Source of the DNA: Paenibacillus polymyxa | GTDB taxonomy: Bacteria; Bacillota; Bacilli; Paenibacillales; Paenibacillaceae | DNA length: 48,432 nucleotides | Direction of reading: 5' to 3' | Assembly: GCF_018614975.1 (NCBI RefSeq) | Contig: NZ_JAGGNR010000028.1 | Coordinates: 1 to 48,432 of the forward strand | In this document: positions 16,320 to 24,501 of the stretch, in pieces | Layout of the letters: every line of letters begins with the position of its first letter | How positions within the stretch are numbered: position 1 is the first letter of the stretch | Notes under the pieces: generated by a model | Told to the model about the DNA's origin: nothing | Seen by the model: only the letters and a program-made list of their open reading frames with translations | Databases searched by the model: none | Translations under genes and position numbers: made by a program

Positions 16320-16890
16320 AGTAACCCACAAGAACAGGATTAGCCCAAGCAGGTATGGACTCAACACAATAGATCAAATCACCCTGTATGATTTCTGCAA
16401 CAATTAAAGGCTCGTATGTATTATCAATGATGATAACCTGATCTGCGATGGCTAGAGCCGGTTTAAGGTTCTTCAATGACTGACCATATCGATAACGAAT
16501 GTCTTCTTCTGCAATCCAATGTCCACCTTGTTCAACACGAGAGGCTACACGATCTATATGCATTTGAACATCCTCAAGACCGATATAGTATACGACAATT
16601 TCGTAACGGTTTTCTTTTGCAATTTCCATATGTTTTAAAACAAATGATCCGGACAATGTCGTTTCAATAGCGAAGTTTATACCACTTTTAATGAGAGATC
16701 GAATTCTTTTCACAGCTTCCCTACCAGCAGATAGGTCAGCACTGCGCGGATTCTCTGGCTTCAACTCTCTTGCAATTTGATCCGGATCAACCAGTTCACC
16801 AAGCCACTCTCTCATTTGCATGGTGAGTGTACTTTTCCCTGCTCCATTGGTTCCAGCAAACACAGTCATGACTGGTCTAATTTCACTCAT
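16318..16890 (-). CDS. Zeta-toxin-like P-loop kinase
   Basis: 190 aa from the ATG at 16890, preceded by CAGGAG 10 nt upstream and overlapping the end of the small upstream gene (ATGAGTGA overlap). It shows Walker A (FAGTNGAGKST, about 11-21), the zeta-family VDPDQIA segment and the ETTLSG motif. In the family these form the ATP and substrate sites; true zeta toxins phosphorylate UDP-N-acetylglucosamine. It is shorter than classical zeta toxins, and many chromosomal relatives of this size are uncharacterised. Its stop codon falls on the edge of the duplicated tmRNA 3' end. A toxin function is inferred. Confidence 0.8.
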   Translation of the reverse strand: MSEIRPVMTVFAGTNGAGKSTLTMQMREWLGELVDPDQIARELKPENPRSADLSAGREAVKRIRSLIKSGINFAIETTLSGSFVLKHMEIAKENRYEIVVYYIGLEDVQMHIDRVASRVEQGGHWIAEEDIRYRYGQSLKNLKPALAIADQVIIIDNTYEPLIVAEIIQGDLIYCVESIPAWANPVLVGY

Positions 16891-17080
16891 GATACTCAAA
16901 CTCCTGGCGTTTCCCAGAAGCATCAAATATAATTTCGAATTTATTACCGGCAGCATCCTCACGAACGCGTTTGTTATTCTTTATATAGTAAATAGAGGCA
17001 CCTGATTCTTTAGCTTGTTTCCGTGCATGTTGATTGGCTTTATTTAAAATTTCTTGGAGCTGTTCTCGATTTTCGAACAT
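16883..17080 (-). CDS. Small protein paired with the zeta-like kinase, possible antitoxin
   Basis: 65 aa, GGGGG about 7 nt before ATG. The N-terminal half is a charged amphipathic helix (NREQLQEILNKANQHARKQ). The C-terminal half is beta-like (IYYIKNNKRVREDAAGNKFEIIFD). It overlaps the kinase start by 8 nt, the antitoxin-first arrangement typical of toxin-antitoxin pairs. It does not resemble the epsilon antitoxin. Antitoxin function is inferred from position and size only. Confidence 0.65.
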   Translation of the reverse strand: MFENREQLQEILNKANQHARKQAKESGASIYYIKNNKRVREDAAGNKFEIIFDASGKRQEFEYHE

Positions 17081-17125
17081 TTTGAATCCCCCAATCTAAA
17101 TTTATGCTTATTATATCATAAATAG

Positions 17126-17161
17126 AAAAGCCACCAACCAGAACACTGGTTGGTGGCTTTT
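17126..17161 (-). terminator. Terminator just after the tmRNA gene
   Basis: Perfect 15-bp arms starting AAAAGCCACCAACCA around a 6-nt loop, with flanking A and T runs. It lies 9 nt past the tmRNA 3' end and before the small gene at 17080. It is therefore inside the inserted segment and replaces the host terminator. Confidence 0.85.
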
Positions 17162-17169
17162 GACTCTAA

Positions 17170-17531
17170 TGGAGGCGAGGGGAGTCGAACCCCTGTCCGA
17201 AGATAACGGCACATAAGCTTCTACGGGTGTAGTCACAGTTTTGATGTCACCCGAGTATCGCCCCGTAACCGGCTATGCGTTGGGTCAGCCTGATTGTCTT
17301 CTTCAGCACACCCCAGGCGGAGATGTGACAGCGTATCCCACTACTAGTTAGCCCCTATCCCTGTCACATGGGCGATGCAGGGTAGAAGCACGCACACAGT
17401 TTCTTAGGCTGCGAAAGCGTAGTTTGTTTGTTGTTTGCCGTTTAATAGGCTTTAGCGTTGATAAAGCGGACGCGTCCCCACTACCCGCTACCCATGCTCG
17501 AACTATCCCCGTCGAATCCATAAACGCCCCC
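17170..17531 (-). ncRNA. ssrA: Transfer-messenger RNA (tmRNA)
   Basis: 362 nt. The 5' strand GGGGGCG pairs with CGCCTCC at the 3' end, including the G-U third pair that alanyl-tRNA synthetase recognises; base 17170 is the discriminator A. CCA is not encoded. The T-arm GGGTTCGACTCCCC is intact. The tag reading frame at 17404-17439 gives GKQQTNYAFAA. tmRNA rescues ribosomes stalled on broken mRNA with SmpB, whose gene lies just upstream. An element has integrated at its 3' end, leaving a second copy of the last 89 bp at 16231-16319; the functional gene retains a complete end. Confidence 0.95.
17404..17439 (-). other. tmRNA proteolysis tag frame
   Basis: Resume codon GGC at 17439, then AAA CAA CAA ACA AAC TAC, ending GCT TTC GCA GCC TAA. 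After the alanine carried by tmRNA the tag is A-GKQQTNYAFAA. The end is FAA rather than the more usual LAA. Confidence 0.85.
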
Positions 17532-17588
17532 TCAATTAAGAAGGGCTCCAGGATTAATCCGTGAATACGGAGCAAAGGTGCTGCACAT
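17532..17588 (-). CDS. 18-codon leader ORF abutting the tmRNA 5' end
   Basis: ATG at 17588 has GGAGG 6 nt upstream, and the frame encodes MCSTFAPYSRINPGALLN. The TGA stop (17532-17534) is directly followed by the first G of mature tmRNA. The SD lies in the loop of a hairpin (CATCTTTTT/AAAAAGATG, 17586-17613) whose 3' arm contains the ATG. Translation is not shown and chance cannot be excluded. Confidence 0.35.
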   Translation of the reverse strand: MCSTFAPYSRINPGALLN

Positions 17589-17761
17589 CTTTTTCCTCCA
17601 AGGTAAAAAGATGCTTCTTTCAAACTCGGCATTCCTGTCTGCTACATGAATAATCATAACACAGGACAATTCACCGAAATAGTACAGATTGCTGGAAGAC
17701 ATTCCAGCAGGCTGAGCATGTGTACAAGGTTATCCAATACAACAGGCTTCATCGTCTACAT

Positions 17762-17790
17762 ATTATACCGCGTCACCAATCGGAAGTAAA
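17762..17790 (-). promoter_or_regulatory. Sigma-A promoter upstream of ssrA
   Basis: -35 TTTACT (17785-17790), 17-nt spacer, -10 TATAAT (17762-17767). It would give a transcript with a leader of about 220 nt before mature tmRNA, containing the GCTGGAA-GACA-TTCCAGC hairpin (around 17690-17710) and the leader ORF. The rest of the 17589-18116 gap holds only this promoter and the smpB terminator. Confidence 0.65.
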
Positions 17791-17984
17791 GTTTACCCAG
17801 ATCGGATCACGAACAACGGCACCTAAGTATCTTACCCACGTTTCAGGCAAACTACGCAAAGGCTAAAAATTTAGATTCATCAACGCGCCAAGCTTCCATG
17901 CTCCTACCGACTTCCCTTCAACACATATCAAAGGAAATCAGCACACTGCACACTTCGGCTATTCACACCACATCCCCTTTCAAC

Positions 17985-18033
17985 TAAAAAAAAGCCTCAA
18001 TCTTGCCCATTGCAGGACAAACCCTGAGACTCC
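17985..18033 (-). terminator. Terminator after smpB
   Basis: AGTCTCA pairs with TTGAGGCT (inner TTTG/CAAG) and is followed by a long T run on the minus strand, about 85 nt after the smpB stop. Confidence 0.65.
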
Positions 18034-18116
18034 TTAACTCATACATCAATCTTCCTGGCTCCATTACAAAACTATCTTATTCACCTAAAATAAAGCTTTC
18101 GCGCCCAGCGCTCCAC

Positions 18117-18599
18117 TTAACGTGCAACCTTCTGCTTCTCGCGCAGTACCCGTTGGATATCACGTTGTGCATCCCGCTTGGCTGCAGTCTCCCGTTTATC
18201 ATACTGCTTCTTACCTTTACCCAGTCCAAGCAAAAGCTTGGCATAACCGTTGCGGATATAAATTTTCAGCGGAACAATGCTGTAACCATCCTGTTTCGAC
18301 AGCCCGAGCAGCTTGTGAATCTGCACTTTATGCATCAGCAACTTGCGCGTACGTGTCGGATCGAGTGGATTATTTCGGTTTCCTTGTTCAAAAGGACTAA
18401 TATGCATATTGTGAATATGAATCTCACCGTTTCGAATCGTGGCAAATGCATCACCAATATTCGCACGGCCGTTACGAAGAGATTTGATCTCCGTTCCGGT
18501 AAGCACCATGCCCGCTTCATACGTATCTTCAATGAAGTAGTCATGGGAAGCCTTTTTATTCTGTGCGAGCACTTTACTCTGTCCATCATTCTTGCCCAT
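18117..18599 (-). CDS. smpB: SsrA-binding protein SmpB
   Basis: 160 aa, the usual length, from the ATG at 18599, with AAGGAG 7 nt upstream. SmpB binds the tRNA-like part of tmRNA and brings it to stalled ribosomes. Family signatures are visible: ASHDYFIEDTYEAGMVLTGTEIKSLR, FEQGNRNNPLDPTRTRKLL and LGLGKGKKQYDKRE, followed by the basic C-terminal helix that enters the empty mRNA channel. It lies between rnr and ssrA, in the order found in Bacillus. Confidence 0.97.
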   Translation of the reverse strand: MGKNDGQSKVLAQNKKASHDYFIEDTYEAGMVLTGTEIKSLRNGRANIGDAFATIRNGEIHIHNMHISPFEQGNRNNPLDPTRTRKLLMHKVQIHKLLGLSKQDGYSIVPLKIYIRNGYAKLLLGLGKGKKQYDKRETAAKRDAQRDIQRVLREKQKVAR

Positions 18600-18858
18600 G
18601 TCCTCACTCCTTCTCCGTAAAATAAGCCGGTACCATGCTCTATAGCAACGCACCCAATGTTGCACCAAGGTACCACGTGCCAGACCTTAATTGTAGCAAG
18701 TACGGCTGTTAAAATCAAGAAAGAGGCGACCTCTGCCGCCCCTCCTCATTACACCACTATCAGACTGTGTGAAACAACACACCGGCTGAAGTGACTATTT
18801 CTCCAACGCTTAACCCGGAGGAACCAACTGAAATCCATCTCTCCAAGTTACGTTAGCT

Positions 18859-21654
18859 TTATTTTTTCTTTTTCCGTACAAAAGCTGCCGTGCCGTTACC
18901 AGCTGCACCTTTGCTCTTCTTCCGCTTGCGTCTTGGTGCTCCACCTTCCTGAGCGCCACCAGGAGTTGCAGCTTCTCCGATAAATACGCCGCTTGGCGAA
19001 GTGTTCTTGCGTCCACTTCCGCCTTTGCCACCTTTACTGCCGCCCTTGCCGGACTTAAAGCTTCCTTCACCGCGACCGCTGCCGCTGTTCAGGCCACTTC
19101 CTTGTCCACCGGTTGAACCACTATCCGGTCCACCCGATGTAGAGCCATAACCACCTTTACCTGAGCCAAAACCAAAGCTCACCGCGCCTTTGCCCCGGCC
19201 AGTCGATCCGCCAGCTTCACCAGCACGACGCTCACCCTTCGGTTTGCCTCCGGCTTTACCAGCATAGCCACCCGATGATCCTGCGCCCGCTCCTGCACTC
19301 GCAGCACCACTGCGACCGCCACGTCCACCTTTGCTGCTATCCTCCGGTGGTCTGCCACCACGGTTGCCTCCAGCACCTGTCGAACTGCCTTTGCCGCCAC
19401 GCGAGCCGCTGAAACCACCCGGTCCACCCTTGGCACCGCCGCGACCGCTACCACTTGCTGGGCGTCCACCTTTACCGCCACGTCCACCACCGAGGCCGCC
19501 AGGACGTTCAGCACGAGGTTTCATATCCACCATTTCAAAATCAATCGTATACTCTTCCATGCTTACACGTGCCACACGGATCTTCACTTCATCACCGATG
19601 CGGAAGACTTTTGAGGTACGTTCACCAATCAGAGCCATATGCTGATCGTCAAAATGGTAATAGTCGTCCGTGAGCGCGCTCAGACGAATCAGGCCTTCAA
19701 CCGTGTTTTCCAGTTCAATGAACATACCAAAGCTGGTCACACTGCTGATCATACCTTCGAACTCTTCGCCTACTTTATCGAGCATGTACTCGGCTTTCTT
19801 CATTTTCTCCGTATCCCGCTCAGCTTCTACCGCCACACGTTCACGTTCCGAAGACTGTTGTGCAATATCGGACATGCGTGCTGCCAAATACTCCTGACGG
19901 TTCTCCGGCAAAGCACCATTATTTTCAATGACTTCGCGAATCACCCGGTGAATGACGAGGTCGGGATAACGACGAATTGGAGACGTAAAGTGACTATAGA
20001 ATTCTGCCGCGAGTCCAAAGTGACCTGACATTTCAGAGTCATACTTCGCCTGTTTCATTGAACGGAGCATCATCGTACTAATCACAGTTTGCTCTTTCGT
20101 TTCTTTGATATCCTCAAGCAACGATTGAAGCGCTCGTGGATGAATTGCATTGCCACGTCCTTTGACCTGGTGTCCAAAATTCGCCGCAAAGGCGAGGAAG
20201 TTTTGCAGTTTTTCCTGATCCGGATCTTCATGCACACGATAGATGAACGGAACCTTCAACCAGTGGAAGTGCTCTGCTACCGTCTCATTGGCTGCAAGCA
20301 TGAACTCTTCAATGATTTGCTCCGCAATCGAACGCTCCCGTTTCACGATATCTATCGGTTTGCATTCTGCATCCACAATGATTTTGGATTCTTCAAAATC
20401 AAAGTCAACCGCACCACGGCGCATACGCATAGCACGCAGCTTCAAAGCAATCTCTTTCATCAGATGGAAATCATCTACCAGATCCTTATAACGCTCGAGC
20501 AATTCCGGCTCTTCACCTTCAAGGATTTTACGAACGTTGGAATACGTCATCCGCTCTTTGGTTTTGATTACGCTCGTGAAGATGTCATGTTTCACAACCT
20601 TCATCTGGTCGTTAAACTCCATCTCACAAGAAAGGGTCAAGCGGTCTACCTGCGGGTTCAAACTACAGATCCCATTGGACAGACGTTGTGGCAACATAGG
20701 AATAACCCGGTCTACCAAATACACACTGCATCCACGGTTATAAGCTTCTTGATCAAGCTTGGAATTCTCCTGTACATAATAGCCAACATCGGCAATATGA
20801 ACGCCAAGACGATAATTACCGTTAGGAAGCTTCTCTACATTAACAGCATCATCCAGATCCTTGGCATCTTCGCCATCAATCGTGACAATGTTAAGTCCGC
20901 GCAGATCACGGCGCCCCTGTTGTACTATCTCTTCATCCGTGATGGAGTCTGGTGCTTTCTCCGCCTCTTCTACCACTTCATCCGGGAAAGCTTCAGGCAG
21001 CTGATGCTTGCGAATGACGGACAAAATATCAATACCCGGCTCATCCTTATGACCAAGAATCTCGATCACTTCACCCTCAGCCGCCGCACGGCCCTCCGGA
21101 TAGCTGACGATCTTTGCTACGACCTTCTGTCCATCAACCGCCCCAGCAAAGTTAGTACGCGGGATGAAAATATCTCGATTAATCCGTTTGTCATCCGGAA
21201 TAACGAAGCCGTACACCTCATGGCTTTGGAATACACCTACAACTTGTGTCACAGCACGAGTAACAATACGGACGATCTCACCCTCCAAGCGACCGCCAGA
21301 AGGGCCTTGGGACGTGACTTTAACCAATACCGTGTCACCATTCATCGCACTCTTCATGTCATTGGCGTGAATGTACACATCCGGGTGCTCCCGATCCTCA
21401 GGAATGAGGAAAGCAAAGCCTTTGGCGTGAGCCTGTAAACGTCCACGTACCAAATCCATGCGCTCTGGCATGCCATAGCGATTGTTACGGGTCAGCAAAA
21501 CTTTACCGGATTCCTCCAGCGTATTAAGCATAATCAAAAAGGCTTTGAAATCAGCTGCATCTTCGATCGCGAAGTGCTGTTCCAACTCCTGATAAGTCAT
21601 CGGTTTATAAGCGGTTTCCCGCATGAAATCGAGCAATTGTTGTTCTGTTATCAT
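18859..21654 (-). CDS. rnr: Ribonuclease R with a long Gly/Arg/Lys-rich tail
   Basis: 931 aa from the ATG at 21654 (GAGGTG 9 nt upstream). It is a 3'-to-5' exoribonuclease that degrades structured RNA and works with tmRNA in clearing faulty messages. Order: N-terminal helix-turn-helix-like domain, cold-shock domains (about 80-230), RNB catalytic domain with IDGEDAKDLDDAV (metal-binding Asp), and an S1 domain (about 625-705). Residues about 713-931 form a 219-residue tail dominated by Gly, Ser, Lys and Arg with many RGG/GRGG motifs and a final RKKKK. Bacillus RNase R has a much shorter basic tail. The tail is in frame and followed by a normal stop. Confidence 0.95.
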   Translation of the reverse strand: MITEQQLLDFMRETAYKPMTYQELEQHFAIEDAADFKAFLIMLNTLEESGKVLLTRNNRYGMPERMDLVRGRLQAHAKGFAFLIPEDREHPDVYIHANDMKSAMNGDTVLVKVTSQGPSGGRLEGEIVRIVTRAVTQVVGVFQSHEVYGFVIPDDKRINRDIFIPRTNFAGAVDGQKVVAKIVSYPEGRAAAEGEVIEILGHKDEPGIDILSVIRKHQLPEAFPDEVVEEAEKAPDSITDEEIVQQGRRDLRGLNIVTIDGEDAKDLDDAVNVEKLPNGNYRLGVHIADVGYYVQENSKLDQEAYNRGCSVYLVDRVIPMLPQRLSNGICSLNPQVDRLTLSCEMEFNDQMKVVKHDIFTSVIKTKERMTYSNVRKILEGEEPELLERYKDLVDDFHLMKEIALKLRAMRMRRGAVDFDFEESKIIVDAECKPIDIVKRERSIAEQIIEEFMLAANETVAEHFHWLKVPFIYRVHEDPDQEKLQNFLAFAANFGHQVKGRGNAIHPRALQSLLEDIKETKEQTVISTMMLRSMKQAKYDSEMSGHFGLAAEFYSHFTSPIRRYPDLVIHRVIREVIENNGALPENRQEYLAARMSDIAQQSSERERVAVEAERDTEKMKKAEYMLDKVGEEFEGMISSVTSFGMFIELENTVEGLIRLSALTDDYYHFDDQHMALIGERTSKVFRIGDEVKIRVARVSMEEYTIDFEMVDMKPRAERPGGLGGGRGGKGGRPASGSGRGGAKGGPGGFSGSRGGKGSSTGAGGNRGGRPPEDSSKGGRGGRSGAASAGAGAGSSGGYAGKAGGKPKGERRAGEAGGSTGRGKGAVSFGFGSGKGGYGSTSGGPDSGSTGGQGSGLNSGSGRGEGSFKSGKGGSKGGKGGSGRKNTSPSGVFIGEAATPGGAQEGGAPRRKRKKSKGAAGNGTAAFVRKKKK

Positions 21655-22121
21655 TAATATATTCACCTCGGGAAACATAAAAGTGTAATCGGATCTCATC
21701 TGTTTATGTATCGGAATTCTTACCATTTTCATGCAATGCCATATCACTGTCGTGAAGAGTGTAGTAGTGCAACCATACTATCTCATACCCTAGTATACAC
21801 GAATTCAATCCGGCCCATCCGTACCTCGCAAAAAAACCACAGTTTCCAGGCCCTCCTCAAAAATCACGCTTTCACGTATCTCTACAGACATTTTATGCGA
21901 TACACATGCTGTACGCATCTGGCAGAGGGCTACATGCGAAAATTTTCTGTATACATGACATTCATTATAGGGAGTGAGTTCGCGTAACGATAAGCGAGGG
22001 ACATACCATACATGATAGGGTTGTTTCACACTAAGGAAGGAATTCTGAACAGAAGTTGAGAAGAAGACCGAAATCATGAAGTCTATTGTCCATTGGAAAT
22101 ATTTGGACACATAAGAATTTA

Positions 22122-22157
22122 TTAAAAAACCCCCGTTTCTCCACGAAACGAAGGTTT
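22122..22157 (-). terminator. Terminator after secG
   Basis: CCTTCGTTTC pairs with GAAACGGGGG on the minus strand, followed by six T. It is about 55 nt after the secG stop codon and isolates it from rnr. Confidence 0.75.
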
Positions 22158-22209
22158 ATCAATTAAGCCATTAGCTTAAGAGCTATTCATTGCCCAGCTG
22201 ATTAAAGTC

Positions 22210-22443
22210 TTACTTGGAAACAACCGTAACAATAATAGACAAAATCATAAATCCTGCACCCAGTACCACCGTTGCACGTTGCAGGAAGAGATCCAATCCG
22301 CGCGCTTTCGTTTTACCGAAAAGATGTTCCGCACCACCGGAGATGGCACCCGCCAAACCAGCGCTTTTCCCGTGCTGCAGCAATACTACAGTGATTAGAC
22401 CGATCGAGAAGACAACGAGCAGCAATTTCAAAGCAATATCCAT
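22210..22443 (-). CDS. secG: Preprotein translocase subunit SecG
   Basis: 77 aa from the ATG at 22443, with AGGAGG 8 nt upstream. Two membrane helices (LKLLLVVFSIGLITVVLL and VVLGAGFMILSIIVTVV) flank the conserved loop with GLAGAISGGAEHLFGKTKARGLD. SecG assists SecYE in protein export. In Bacillus-type genomes it directly follows the eno operon; here a foreign-looking ABC cassette separates them. Confidence 0.95.
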   Translation of the reverse strand: MDIALKLLLVVFSIGLITVVLLQHGKSAGLAGAISGGAEHLFGKTKARGLDLFLQRATVVLGAGFMILSIIVTVVSK

Positions 22444-22627
22444 TCTTTCCACCTCCTACCCATGTGGGCATAACATCTCACCATAAAAACAGTTATTTTA
22501 ATTGTAACATAGCTATGGTTGTGATACAAGTAGCGACAACTAAGTACATCCACTATACAAAATAATTAGAATATTAAATGTAGTGCCTCTATATTTTTTG
22601 AAAATTTACTGCCAATCTTAATTATGC

Positions 22628-23317
22628 TTAGGAATCTTCCGTTTTAACAATCTTTCCATCTTCGATTCGAATAATTCGGTCACAGTAAGCTGCAATGTCA
22701 GGGTCATGTGTGACCAAAATTATTGTTTTTCCTTCTTCTCGATTAATAACTTGAAGCAATTCAATGATTTCTGTTGAGGTTTTCTGATCAAGTGCACCCG
22801 TTGGTTCATCAGCTAAAATAATCTCAGGATTATTAATTAATGCTCTCGCAATCGCTACACGTTGCTTTTGTCCACCTGATAAATTCATGACAGGTTCATT
22901 AATTTTTTGCCCTATGCGTAGTTTTTCGAGCAATTCAGGAAGCTTAGCTTCTCTGTTTTTTCGCAGCTTGTGACTCTTTACATAATGTAGAGGCAAGAGG
23001 ATATTCTTTTTTACCGAATAATATTCAATTAAAGCAAAATCCTGCATAACAAAGCCTAATTCTTGGTTTCGGACTTGGGCAAGAAATTTCGGGGATTGTT
23101 TTTCTATTGCCTGTTTTTTTAGAAGGTACCTTCCTTCACTTGGCTTGTCCACACATCCTATTATGTTAAGTAATGTAGTTTTACCAGAACCAGAAGTTCC
23201 CATTATAGCTACCATTTCTCCTTTAGCAATACTTAACGAGACATCACAAAGAGCATGGAAACGGTTTTGCTTCTGACTAAATACTTTGTTTATTTTCTGT
23301 AACTCGATCACACTCAT
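22628..23317 (-). CDS. ABC transporter ATPase (MacB/LolD type) of the peptide cassette
   Basis: 229 aa. Walker A GTSGSGKTT, Q-loop FVMQDFAL, signature LSGGQKQR, Walker B IILADEPTGALD and H-loop VTHDPDI are all intact. Its start overlaps the stop of the upstream permease by ATGA, so it is translationally coupled. MacB-type ATPases drive FtsX-like permeases that export peptides, lipoproteins or antibiotics, or give resistance. With the two permeases and the small secreted peptide it forms one AT-rich operon. Whether it exports the peptide or protects the cell from it is not decided by sequence. Confidence 0.9.
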   Translation of the reverse strand: MSVIELQKINKVFSQKQNRFHALCDVSLSIAKGEMVAIMGTSGSGKTTLLNIIGCVDKPSEGRYLLKKQAIEKQSPKFLAQVRNQELGFVMQDFALIEYYSVKKNILLPLHYVKSHKLRKNREAKLPELLEKLRIGQKINEPVMNLSGGQKQRVAIARALINNPEIILADEPTGALDQKTSTEIIELLQVINREEGKTIILVTHDPDIAAYCDRIIRIEDGKIVKTEDS

Positions 23318-24501
23318 TTTTGCTTCCTCCTTAACATGTCATTCATGGGTGTGTATCTCAACTTCATCAAAGGCATTATTAAAAAAATAATCATTACTAG
23401 TAAACTAATCGCGATAGAAATTGACAGATTAGAGAACCAGGAGAAAAAAAGATTAACAATGAGATTACTTATTATAGTTAGAATGATAAATTGGCCACCA
23501 ATCCTGATCATCACATCTTTAATCGAAGCACCTGATAATAGATGAACACCAAAATCGTAAGTATACCTCTCAATAAACTGTAAATAAGATACAGTTACTG
23601 TTAAAAAGGTGAAAATAAATATCAGGCCAGACAATAACAATTGTGTTTGTAGTATCTTTTTTTTATCTTGAGCTACAAAATCTGATTGATATTTCATACT
23701 TTTGTAAGCAAACGAATACGTATCAAGATCAGCCGCCAGTTTTACGATATTACCGAGCGAGTCTTCATTTTTTGTAGCCATATATGCTCTCGTAATTACA
23801 CTATCGAGGTTGGTGATTTCAGACAGATAGTTTAGATTTTGGGGAAGGATAATCATCCTATCCAAATTTTTAAAATCACGAGTTGCCATAATGTCAATGT
23901 ATGAACTGTTATCCTCAAGGACTCCAATTACGTTATAGCTTCTACCCGATACATCCGAGAATGTTTGATTCAGTTTAAACATAGATTGCATTTCACTTCC
24001 TATAATAACAGGAATATTTTGTGCTTCTTCTGTATAATCGATCTCACCGAATGGTCTGCCCTCCTTAATATTAAGGTTGAAATAATTAAAGAAAGAGGGG
24101 TTGGCGTAAATGAATGGCATTCGGTTCATATCCTTTGGAGTTAGGGTAGCAATTTTAGCATTTTCCGAAGATTTGGTTGTATAGAGATCTGCCGAATAAA
24201 GCGGAAATGCCTCAATTTCTGGATTTTTATATATGGAATCATACAGTTTACGTAAGTCTTGTAAATGTGTATCATCGGCGAACAACTTTTTAATTTGGTT
24301 TTCGCTAGTGTAGTCAATAAAGCTGTAGATTTCCTTTTGACTGTTCAATCGTTCGATCTCTTGCTCCATTTTATTCATATCATTCAAACTCCAAAAAAGT
24401 AGGTTGACAATAATAAGTAATATGACCATATCAATAAGCAGAATGATCGAAGTTCCTTTGTGCCGCCAAAGATCTTGTATAGAAAAGCGAAATGGATTCA
24501 T
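23314..24501 (-). CDS. FtsX/MacB-like permease, 395 aa
   Basis: An N-terminal membrane helix (TSIILLIDMVILLIIVNLLF) is followed by a large extracytoplasmic domain of about 230 residues, then three C-terminal helices: LLLSGLIFIFTFLTVTVSYL; FIILTIISNLIVNLFF; ISIAISLLVMIIFLIMPL. This is the MacB/FtsX layout. The C-terminal GASIKDVMIRIGG segment matches the coupling helix region of that family. Starts and stops overlap by ATGA with its neighbours. It probably pairs with the other permease at 24498-25535. Confidence 0.85.
   Translation of the reverse strand: MNPFRFSIQDLWRHKGTSIILLIDMVILLIIVNLLFWSLNDMNKMEQEIERLNSQKEIYSFIDYTSENQIKKLFADDTHLQDLRKLYDSIYKNPEIEAFPLYSADLYTTKSSENAKIATLTPKDMNRMPFIYANPSFFNYFNLNIKEGRPFGEIDYTEEAQNIPVIIGSEMQSMFKLNQTFSDVSGRSYNVIGVLEDNSSYIDIMATRDFKNLDRMIILPQNLNYLSEITNLDSVITRAYMATKNEDSLGNIVKLAADLDTYSFAYKSMKYQSDFVAQDKKKILQTQLLLSGLIFIFTFLTVTVSYLQFIERYTYDFGVHLLSGASIKDVMIRIGGQFIILTIISNLIVNLFFSWFSNLSISIAISLLVMIIFLIMPLMKLRYTPMNDMLRRKQK

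Noticed and set aside
17348..17632. 94-codon open frame through the tmRNA gene
   Set aside because: It overlaps mature tmRNA in the wrong frame, and the RNA structure explains the conservation. Only the separate leader frame at 17532-17588 has an SD.
18859..19520. Gly-rich part of rnr as a separate collagen-like gene
   Set aside because: It is in frame with the RNase R S1 domain, with no internal start or ribosome binding site.
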